In this document: in pieces, positions 1-4,671 of the stretch | How the letters are laid out: each line of letters opens with the position of its first letter | Position numbering within the stretch: the stretch's first letter is position 1 | Assembly: GCA_025454275.1 (NCBI GenBank) | Contig: JALOOS010000077.1 | Span: 1-8,203, forward strand | DNA length: 8,203 nucleotides | Direction of reading: 5' to 3' | Source: Desulfobacterales bacterium | GTDB taxonomy: Bacteria; Desulfobacterota; Desulfobacteria; Desulfobacterales; SpSt-501 | Program-made: the position numbers and the translations under genes | The notes under the pieces: generated by a model | Databases searched by the model: none | What the model saw: the letters and a program-made list of their open reading frames with translations, nothing else | What the model was told of the DNA's origin: nothing

Positions 1-31
1 GGCGCGGCATGGGAAGGGGCGGCGGACGGGC

Positions 32-888
32 ATGACGGTGGAGCGCCTCATCCATGTCTACGGCCCGGTGGCATCCCGCCGGCTGGGCCGCTCCCTGGGC
101 GTGGACCTCGTGCCCTTTAAAACCTGCACCTACAACTGCATCTATTGCCAACTCGGGCCCACTACGAACCAGACCCTCCGGCTGGACGAGTACGTTCCCG
201 TGGACGACCTGGTCGCCCAGGTGAAGCAAAAACTGTCCGGCCCGCTGCAGCCGGACGTGGTGACCCTGGCCGGAGCGGGGGAGCCGACGCTGCATGCGCG
301 GATCGGCGAGATCATCCATCGCATCAAGCGGCTGACAACCCTGCCGGTGGCGGTTCTCACCAACGGGTCGCTTTTATGGTCGCGCTGCGTTCAGGAGTCG
401 AAACCATGGTGAATGGAATCGCTGAATTCACCCGCCGGTTTCGGAAGCCGGTCTGGCTGGAGGTCTTCCTGCTGGAGGGGCTGACCGAGTCCCCGGCGGA
501 TGTCGAACGCATCGCCGCCCGGGTTCGGGAAATAGCGCCTGCGAAAGTGCAGCTCAACACGGTCTCCCGCCCCCCCTGCGAAGAGAATGCCAGGCCGGTG
601 CCGGTTGAGCGGCTGGCCGCCTTGGCGGCGCTGTTCGAGCCTCCCGCCGAGGTGATCAGCGAGGCGCCCGCGGGCGGCAACTGCGATTTCCCGGCGGCGG
701 CGGTAGCGGATGAGGATATTTTGAACTTGATCCGCATCCGGCCGTGCACCGCCGCCGGCGTGGCCGCCGGGAGCACCAAGCGCCTGGCCGCCATGGTCGC
801 GCGCGGGGCGGCTGTGGCCGTGCGCAGGGATGACTCGGTGTTTTACGAAACCCCGCGAAGCGCCGCCGGCTGCGGCTTCGACGGCTGA
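32..888 (+). pseudogene. TYW1-like (COG0731) radical SAM protein, disrupted by internal frame-changing deletion
   Basis: The N-terminal part reads from ATG 32 behind a GGAAGGGG-type ribosome site (about 12-19) and carries the radical SAM cluster motif CTYNCIYC (Cys32, Cys36, Cys39) and the SAM-binding-type motif TLAGAGEPTLH (79-88). It continues to LTNGSLLW and VQE, then hits TGA at 410-412. The C-terminal part is in the next frame: from 398 the sequence gives (F)ETMVNGIAEF, then WLEVFLLEGLT, KVQLNTVSRPP and a winged-helix-like tail ending at TGA 886-888. Together the halves match the COG0731 family (wyosine-type radical SAM proteins of about 300 aa), except that the conserved stretch with SLDAGD and NRPH motifs, roughly 28 residues, is missing at the junction. 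Known of the family: [4Fe-4S]/SAM enzymes related to archaeal TYW1; the bacterial substrate is unclear. Inference: a real inactivating deletion or an assembly error. Without the middle of the barrel the product is unlikely to work. Confidence 0.85.
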
Positions 889-935
889 AGGCGGCAACCG
901 CGAGGGGCACTTCAAATTCAGTTGAGTTTTTTTCA

Positions 936-1030
936 TGTGGGCGTCCCGCCGGGGCGGGACCGCGATCGAATCGCGGCTGGAGCCGACTCCACCGAAGTAC
1001 GGGCTGCCGAGGCCGGGAGCCCTTCCCACA
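936..1030. repeat. REP-like block of nested palindromes
   Basis: The non-coding gap between the radical SAM gene and the Mrp gene contains TGTGGG (936-941) matched by CCCACA (1025-1030) at the far end. Inside lie two adjacent hairpins: GTCCCGCC/GGCGGGAC (943-950 with 953-960) and CGCGAT/ATCGCG (961-966 with 970-975, loop CGA). A small GGCT-GG-AGCC follows at about 975-984. The layout (outer GTGGG/CCCAC, GGCGGGACCGCGAT, then a GCGGCTGGAGCC half) resembles repetitive extragenic palindromes seen dispersed in many proteobacterial genomes. No second copy lies in this window, so repetition cannot be shown here. The block could also act as a terminator for the upstream gene, although no T-run follows. 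Confidence 0.55.
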
Positions 1031-1102
1031 AAACCTGAACTTACTCGCTGATAAACCGCGGCCGCAGGCGGCGGGCATCGCTCATCAGGAGATACGACGA
1101 CC

Positions 1103-2017
1103 GTGAAAAAGGAGAGGAGACAGCCAGCCGGTCATGTTCAACCCTCGACATCCACCTGCGACTCCTGCACGGAGGCCTCCTGCTCGGCCCGCACGCGCAA
1201 CGCCGGCGAGAGCGACCGGGATTTCGAGGACCGGCGCAGACTCCAGGAGCGTCTGTGCCGCATCCGGCACAAAATCGTGGTCCTCTCCGGCAAGGGCGGG
1301 GTCGGGAAAAGCACGGTGGCGGTGAATCTGGCGGTGGCCCTGCGCTTGAACGGAAACCGGGTGGGCCTGCTGGATGTGGACATCCACGGCCCCAGCATTC
1401 CCACCATGATGGGGCTTGAGAATCGGACGCCGCAGGGGGATCAGGGGCAGTTGTTTCCCCTTGACGCCGCAGGGCTCAAGGTGATGTCGCTCGGCTTTTT
1501 CCTCCGCCACCCCGACGAGGCGGTCATCTGGCGCGGGCCGCTCAAGATGGGAGCGATCAAGCAGTTTCTGAAAGATGTCGACTGGGGCGACCTCGATTTT
1601 CTCATCATCGACTCGCCCCCCGGGACCGGCGATGAGCCGCTCTCGGTCTGTCAGCTGATCGGTCGCATGGACGGGGCCGTGATCGTGACCACCCCGCAGC
1701 GGGTAGCGGCGGTGGATGTGCGCAAATCGATCACCTTCTGCCGGGAGCTCAAGGTGCCGGTCATCGGCGTGGTCGAGAACATGAGCGGTTTCGTCTGCCC
1801 GCACTGCGGGACCCTTACCCCGATCCTGCGCTCGGGCGGAGGGCACCGCATCGCCCTGGATATGGGGGTGCCGTTTCTGGGTTCCATCCCGATCGACCCC
1901 CAGATCGCGGTATGCTGCGACGAGGGCCGCCCCTTCATCCAGTACGCCGCCGACTCGCCGGCAACGGCCAAGCTGCAGGAAATCATCCGGACGATCGACG
2001 CATTGGGCCGGGCCTAA
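1103..2017 (+). CDS. mrp: Mrp/NBP35-family iron-sulfur cluster carrier P-loop ATPase
   Basis: This 304-aa cytoplasmic protein is predicted to hold and transfer [4Fe-4S] clusters to apo-enzymes, as shown for ApbC/Mrp/Nbp35 relatives. Visible features: the deviant Walker A GKGGVGKS (63-70) with the signature lysine, DVDIHGPS (91-98), the switch II/Walker B segment DFLIIDSPPGTGDE (165-178), and the cluster-binding CPHC (Cys232, Cys235) after ENMSGF. A cysteine-rich N-terminus (Cys19, Cys22, Cys27) resembles the ferredoxin-like lead of NBP35 proteins and is common in Mrp homologues of anaerobes. The start is GTG 1103 with AGGAG at 1087-1091; spacing is 11 nt, slightly long. No better in-frame start exists before the N-terminal cysteines. 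The neighbouring radical SAM enzymes are plausible cluster clients, but no operon link is visible. Family assignment is firm; the exact partner proteins are not. Confidence 0.95.
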   Translation: MKKERRQPAGHVQPSTSTCDSCTEASCSARTRNAGESDRDFEDRRRLQERLCRIRHKIVVLSGKGGVGKSTVAVNLAVALRLNGNRVGLLDVDIHGPSIPTMMGLENRTPQGDQGQLFPLDAAGLKVMSLGFFLRHPDEAVIWRGPLKMGAIKQFLKDVDWGDLDFLIIDSPPGTGDEPLSVCQLIGRMDGAVIVTTPQRVAAVDVRKSITFCRELKVPVIGVVENMSGFVCPHCGTLTPILRSGGGHRIALDMGVPFLGSIPIDPQIAVCCDEGRPFIQYAADSPATAKLQEIIRTIDALGRA

Positions 2018-2024
2018 GATAACA

Positions 2025-2033
2025 GGAAGGAGG
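2025..2033 (+). promoter_or_regulatory. Orphan Shine-Dalgarno-like sequence after mrp
   Basis: GGAAGGAGG lies 8 nt after the mrp stop, a near-perfect ribosome-binding sequence. No ATG, GTG or TTG follows at usable distance; the nearest candidate is CTG 2042. The reading frame from there only runs antisense through the small gene at 2075-2257. It may be the remnant of a lost downstream operon gene, or chance. Confidence 0.35.
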
Positions 2034-2074
2034 AATCGGGACTGAGAACCGTTCGCACAGCGAGCGAAATACCG

Positions 2075-2257
2075 TCAGCCGCAGGCGGCGTGTTGCGCCT
2101 CCGCGCAGCTCACCTCCACGGAGCGGAAGCGGATATCCTCTCGCAAAGCGGGATCCTCGGTCAGGACCCAGCGACCCTCCTCGAAACGATGGACTTGATA
2201 GGTGTCCGGGTCGAACATGAAAAGGCTGTTTTCGGAACGAAAAAACCGAATGCTCAT
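2075..2257 (-). CDS. Small hypothetical protein (60 aa)
   Basis: I do not recognise a family. The 60-aa product begins MSIRFFRSENSLFMF, continues with the acidic/aromatic segment DPDTYQVHRFEEGRW (17-30), and ends in a short tail with two cysteines (Cys51, Cys59). There is no membrane segment or signal peptide, so it is probably a small soluble protein. The start is ATG 2257 with GGAGG at 2268-2272 (spacing 10). An alternative GTG at 2263 would sit only 4 nt from the ribosome site. A sigma-70-like promoter lies at 2284-2312. The gene converges on mrp, whose stop is 57 nt away. Normal amino-acid composition and the matched promoter and ribosome site favour this strand over the antisense frame at 2090-2299, which lacks a ribosome site. 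Confidence 0.6.
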   Translation of the reverse strand: MSIRFFRSENSLFMFDPDTYQVHRFEEGRWVLTEDPALREDIRFRSVEVSCAEAQHAACG

Positions 2258-2283
2258 CGACACTGCCCCTCCGTTGTCTTCTG

Positions 2284-2312
2284 GATATCAAAAACTTAGA
2301 TGAAAATGACAA
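2284..2312 (-). promoter_or_regulatory. Putative sigma-70 promoter of the 60-aa gene, with flanking inverted repeat
   Basis: On the minus strand TTGTCA (2312-2307) and GATATC (2289-2284) are separated by 17 nt, a near-consensus -35 and a weak -10. An 8-bp perfect inverted repeat, CCGTTGTC at 2271-2278 and GACAACGG at 2308-2315, brackets it: one arm covers the -35 and the other touches the likely transcription start and the ribosome site. This geometry suggests a repressor site, but that is inference. Confidence 0.4.
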
Positions 2313-2371
2313 CGGAATATTCAGTCCGGATGAGGGGCTTGCTAAAAATGAGTGAGGCCACGGAGGCGGCC

Positions 2372-2412
2372 GCCCTGCGGCGGGAGGATTCAACCGTCCC
2401 CTGCCGCAGGGC
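2372..2412. repeat. 10-bp inverted repeat (stem-loop) between the two small genes
   Basis: GCCCTGCGGC (2372-2381) and GCCGCAGGGC (2403-2412) are perfect reverse complements around a 21-nt loop. The element sits about 40 nt beyond the stop of the minus-strand zinc-ribbon gene (2451) and could stop or stabilise its transcript. No T-run follows directly in that direction, so it is not a canonical intrinsic terminator. Confidence 0.5.
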
Positions 2413-2450
2413 ACCGGAGATGATGGGGCAGCGGCGCCGGGGGTCAGATG

Positions 2451-2651
2451 TCAAAAGGCGGCGCCGTCGCAGCACAGCCGTGGAAAGGGGTCGATCAACC
2501 GTTCATAACAGGTGACGCAGAGGGCCCTCTCGCCGCTGGACACCAGATACGCAGCGGATTTGAAGGTCCGCCGGCAGTGGGCGCAGGTGCAGGCATCGAT
2601 TTTCTCCTCTGAGCGGTGGGGGTCGGTTGTACGGCACGCATCGAATTTCAT
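2451..2651 (-). CDS. Small zinc-ribbon-like protein (66 aa)
   Basis: A 66-aa soluble protein with two cysteine pairs spaced like a metal-binding ribbon: CAHC (Cys22, Cys25, preceded by Cys20) and CVTC (Cys45, Cys48), with extra cysteines at 6, 59 and 60. The segment between reads RTFKSAAYLVSSGERAL, which fits the beta-hairpin arm of a zinc ribbon. I do not recognise a named family and cannot give a function; a DNA/RNA- or protein-binding role is typical for such folds but is inference. The start is ATG 2651 with an AGGGA-like ribosome site (2659-2663) 7 nt upstream and a good promoter at 2677-2704. A 193-nt gap with its own promoter separates it from the next minus-strand gene, so the two may be transcribed independently. 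Confidence 0.65.
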   Translation of the reverse strand: MKFDACRTTDPHRSEEKIDACTCAHCRRTFKSAAYLVSSGERALCVTCYERLIDPFPRLCCDGAAF

Positions 2652-2676
2652 GGCGCTTCCCTTTCAGCAGGTGTTG

Positions 2677-2704
2677 ATGATATCCCTATCCATGACCCTT
2701 TCAA
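2677..2704 (-). promoter_or_regulatory. Putative sigma-70 promoter of the 66-aa zinc-ribbon gene
   Basis: On the minus strand TTGAAA (2704-2699) and TATCAT (2682-2677) each match the sigma-70 consensus at five of six positions, with a 16-nt spacer. Transcription would start near 2670, leaving a leader of about 19 nt before ATG 2651. Confidence 0.55.
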
Positions 2705-2734
2705 TCTGCATGCCATTTCGTACCGACAGGCCTA

Positions 2735-2875
2735 TTTAGAACAAATAGCTAATATAATCAAATAACTAAACAATACTTGAGACTACTTCTCAGGTTCGCC
2801 TAAGAAATTAAAAAAAACATAAATGTAAAATTTATCTTTTAGATAAAACGAATTTGTATTTTTAACTCTTTTAAG
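2735..2875. other. AT-rich intergenic island with small hairpins
   Basis: The stretch 2652-3015 contains no gene I can support. Its centre, 2735-2875, has 31 G/C in 141 bases by hand count (about 22%), against roughly two thirds GC around it. It holds an eight-A run (2810-2817) and several T-runs. Three small stem-loops lie in or at its edge: CTATTT/AAATAG (2732-2737 with 2743-2748), ACTTGAGA/TCTCAGGT (2775-2782 with 2788-2795, one G-T pair) and TTTATC/GATAAA (2831-2836 with 2842-2847). It separates divergent units, so a promoter or curved-DNA role is plausible, but I could not place a convincing plus-strand promoter. No tRNA, integrase scar or preQ1-I-like riboswitch core was seen. Confidence 0.7.
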
Positions 2876-3015
2876 TCCCGGACCGATCCGGCCGCGGAGG
2901 GAGGCAGAGCTCGGTTGTGGGGCGATGGGTTGGATATGGACAGCCGCTCGGGTTTCGGATTATACGGACGCTCATGACAGCCGGAGCCCACGATGGCTGG
3001 AGCATTCCAGCGGTG

Positions 3016-3651
3016 ATGCCGAGCCGATCTTCCCTGCCGACAGCCGGAATCGTGCTGGTCTCGCTCTACATCGCCGCCCAGATGCTCTCGGATGTCGGCA
3101 GCCTGAAGATCGTCCTGCTTGCCGGCTTCAGCATCGATGCGGGGACCTTCATCTACCCCCTCACCTTCACCCTGCGCGATCTCGTGCACAAACGCCTGGG
3201 CATTGCGGCCGCGCGCACGGTGGTCGTGACGGCAGCCGGCGTGAACCTCTTCATGGCGCTTTTTCTCCAGCTGGCGGCGCGCTTGCCCGAGGACCCCGCC
3301 TGGGGCCTGGGCCGGGAGTTCTCAGCGGTGCTGGGGCCGGTGTGGCGCATCGTCGTCGCCAGCATCGCCGCTGAGGTGGCAAGCGAGTTGATCGACACCG
3401 AGGTCTACCGCATCTGGGTCACCCGGGTCACGGCCCGCTTCCAGTGGCTGCGGGTGCTCGCCAGCAATGCGATCAGCATCCCGGTCGACAGTCTGATCTT
3501 CTGCTGGGGGGCCTTCGCCTTTGCGCTCCCTCCGGAGGTGGTCTGGTCGATCTTCGCCGCCAACGTGATCATCAAAGGGCTGGTGACCCTGGCCAGCCTG
3601 CCGGCCATCTATCTTGTCAAAGAACCCTCAACCCAAAGGAGGCCGCCATGA
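3016..3651 (+). CDS. Queuosine precursor transporter (VUT family, COG1738)
   Basis: A hydrophobic integral membrane protein of 211 aa from this start, with about six transmembrane segments. Family marks are DAGTFIYPLTFTLRDLVHK (41-59), EVASELIDTEVY (120-131) and SNAISIPVDSLIFC (150-163), all typical of the Vut_1/YhhQ group. Known of the family: E. coli YhhQ imports queuosine precursors (preQ0/preQ1), and relatives salvage other forms for Q at tRNA wobble position 34. The start is uncertain. ATG 3016 puts 7 residues before the first membrane segment, as in relatives, but has only a weak GGAG upstream. GTG 2917 has the best ribosome site (GGAGGGAGG, 2896-2904; 12-nt spacing) and adds 33 polar residues; ATG 2974 lies between. 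The stop overlaps the next start as ATGA at 3648-3651, so the two genes are translationally coupled. Confidence 0.88.
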   Translation: MPSRSSLPTAGIVLVSLYIAAQMLSDVGSLKIVLLAGFSIDAGTFIYPLTFTLRDLVHKRLGIAAARTVVVTAAGVNLFMALFLQLAARLPEDPAWGLGREFSAVLGPVWRIVVASIAAEVASELIDTEVYRIWVTRVTARFQWLRVLASNAISIPVDSLIFCWGAFAFALPPEVVWSIFAANVIIKGLVTLASLPAIYLVKEPSTQRRPP

Positions 3652-4331
3652 CCGTGAACGCCACCTGGTACAGCCACGCCTGTTTTCTCTTCGAAACCCC
3701 GAAGGCCAGGCTCCTGGTCGATCCCTTCCTCACCGGGAACCCGCTCGCTCCGGTCACGGCCGACACGGTGGCGGCGGATTACATCCTGGTGTCCCACGGC
3801 CACGGGGACCACGTGGGCGACACCGTTGCGATCGCACGGCGCACCGGGGCGACCGTGATTTCAAACTTCGAAATCCAGAATTGGATGGTGGCCCAGGGAG
3901 TCAAAAACGTCCACCCCCAGCACATCGGCGGAGGGTTCGACTATCCCTGGGGGCGGGTCAAGCTGACCCTCGCCCTCCACGGCTCCGCCCTGCCGGACGG
4001 CTCCTACGGCGGAAACCCCTGCGGGTTCCTCTTTTACATCGAGGGCAAGAAGATCTATCACGCCTGCGACACGGGGCTTTTCGGAGACATGCGGCTGATC
4101 GGCGAGGAGGGCATCGATCTGGCGATCCTGCCCATCGGCGACAACTTCACCATGGGCCCGGAGGATGCGCTGCGGGCGGTCAAGCTGATCGCGCCCAAGC
4201 GCGTGGTGCCCATCCACTACAACACCTTCGATGTCATCAAACAGGACCCGGCGGCCTGGGCCGCCCGGGTCGAAAAAGAGACCGGCGCCCGGGTGGCGGT
4301 GATGAGACCGGGCGAGAGCATCGAAGTTTGA
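3648..4331 (+). CDS. UPF0173 metal-dependent hydrolase (metallo-beta-lactamase fold)
   Basis: A 227-aa cytoplasmic enzyme of the UPF0173/YtkL group (COG2220), full length for the family. It shows the metal motif SHGHGDHVGD (His50, His52, Asp54, His55), His111 in LALHGS, Asp141 in ACDTGLFGD and His190 in VPIHYNTF, a complete set of ligands for a two-metal centre. The start WYSHACFLFET and LLVDPFLTGNP (22-32) are family-typical. The physiological substrate is not established, so no reaction is named. The start is ATG 3648, fixed by a strong AAAGGAGG at 3635-3642 (5-nt spacing) inside the end of the transporter gene. The coupling suggests the two proteins are made in fixed ratio, and invites the idea of processing an imported precursor, which is inference. 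The longer open frame upstream to 3444 is only a shadow of the transporter gene. Confidence 0.93.
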   Translation: MTVNATWYSHACFLFETPKARLLVDPFLTGNPLAPVTADTVAADYILVSHGHGDHVGDTVAIARRTGATVISNFEIQNWMVAQGVKNVHPQHIGGGFDYPWGRVKLTLALHGSALPDGSYGGNPCGFLFYIEGKKIYHACDTGLFGDMRLIGEEGIDLAILPIGDNFTMGPEDALRAVKLIAPKRVVPIHYNTFDVIKQDPAAWAARVEKETGARVAVMRPGESIEV

Positions 4332-4336
4332 ATCAA

Positions 4337-4353
4337 CCCCTCGGACCGAGGGG
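4337..4353. terminator. Stem-loop between convergent genes, possible bidirectional terminator
   Basis: CCCCTCG (4337-4343) and CGAGGGG (4347-4353) form a perfect 7-bp stem with a GAC loop. It sits in the 33-nt gap between the hydrolase stop (4331) and the FmdB stop (4365). Its position and GC-rich stem suit termination from both sides; no T-run follows on either strand, so the mechanism is uncertain. Confidence 0.45.
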
Positions 4354-4364
4354 GATCAGATCCG

Positions 4365-4568
4365 TCAGCCCGAGGGCTTGCAGCCCGGGGCGTTGAATCC
4401 CCCCGAACCGGTGGGGATCCCTTGAGGCCGGACGCAGCCGGCGGAGATGAGCTTCTGCACATCGGCGCAGCCGCACGCAGGGCAGACGCGCTCGGCGGCG
4501 TCGGAGGGGAAAACCAGGGCCTCGAAGCAGTGGCAGCAGGCCTTGCATTGGAACTCGTAGATCGGCAT
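4365..4568 (-). CDS. FmdB-family zinc ribbon protein (67 aa)
   Basis: The product starts MPIYEFQCKAC, the hallmark of the FmdB/CxxC_CXXC_SSSS regulatory-protein family, and has the second pair CPAC (Cys29, Cys32; first pair Cys8, Cys11), with CADVQKLIS in the usual place. The tail (about 43-67) is rich in Gly, Pro and Ser and probably disordered. The family was named from a protein thought to regulate the amidase/formamidase operon of Methylophilus; most bacterial members have no proven role. The start is ATG 4568 with GAGG at about 4576-4579 (7-nt spacing), and translation begins exactly at the family N-terminus; the longer frame to 4760 overlaps the radical SAM gene and is discarded. It lies 103 nt downstream of that gene on the same strand, but also has a plausible promoter at 4610-4637. 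Confidence 0.9.
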   Translation of the reverse strand: MPIYEFQCKACCHCFEALVFPSDAAERVCPACGCADVQKLISAGCVRPQGIPTGSGGFNAPGCKPSG

Positions 4569-4609
4569 CGGTGAACCTCGAATTCGGTCGGCAGCGGTTT
4601 GCGGGCAAA

Positions 4610-4637
4610 AACATAATTTCGAATGCGCCCGCGTCAA
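4610..4637 (-). promoter_or_regulatory. Putative sigma-70 promoter of the FmdB gene
   Basis: On the minus strand TTGACG (4637-4632) and TATGTT (4615-4610) are spaced by 16 nt, matching the consensus at five and four of six positions. Transcription would begin near 4603, about 35 nt before ATG 4568. This would let the FmdB gene be expressed apart from the upstream radical SAM gene. Confidence 0.45.
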
Positions 4638-4671
4638 CCCATCCGCCAAAGGCGCCTCTTCGGGTACGACG

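Noticed and set aside
32..888. Programmed frameshift to join the two halves of the radical SAM gene
   Set aside because: There is no slippery run at the junction, and about 28 conserved residues are absent, so a one-base shift would not restore the protein.
391..1078. Minus-strand open frames over the split radical SAM gene and the REP-like block
   Set aside because: They have no family similarity, cross the palindromic repeat and lack ribosome sites.
2090..2299. Plus-strand open frame (69 codons) opposite the 60-aa gene
   Set aside because: It has no ribosome site at its ATG and no promoter, whereas the minus-strand gene has both. It remains the weaker of the two.
2801..2876. Plus-strand sigma-70 promoter in the AT-rich island
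   Set aside because: Many partial -10-like hexamers occur, but none has a matching -35 at 16-18 nt, so any choice would be arbitrary in such AT-rich sequence.
2735..2916. A preQ1 riboswitch before the queuosine-precursor transporter
   Set aside because: I looked for the small C-rich hairpin followed by the A-rich AACAAAACAAGG-like tail near a ribosome site and did not find it. The hairpins present lack G/C-rich loops of the right type.
3614..4396. Plus-strand 260-codon frame over the hydrolase gene
   Set aside because: It is a frame-shifted shadow of the UPF0173 gene, rich in Arg, Pro and Gly, without motifs.
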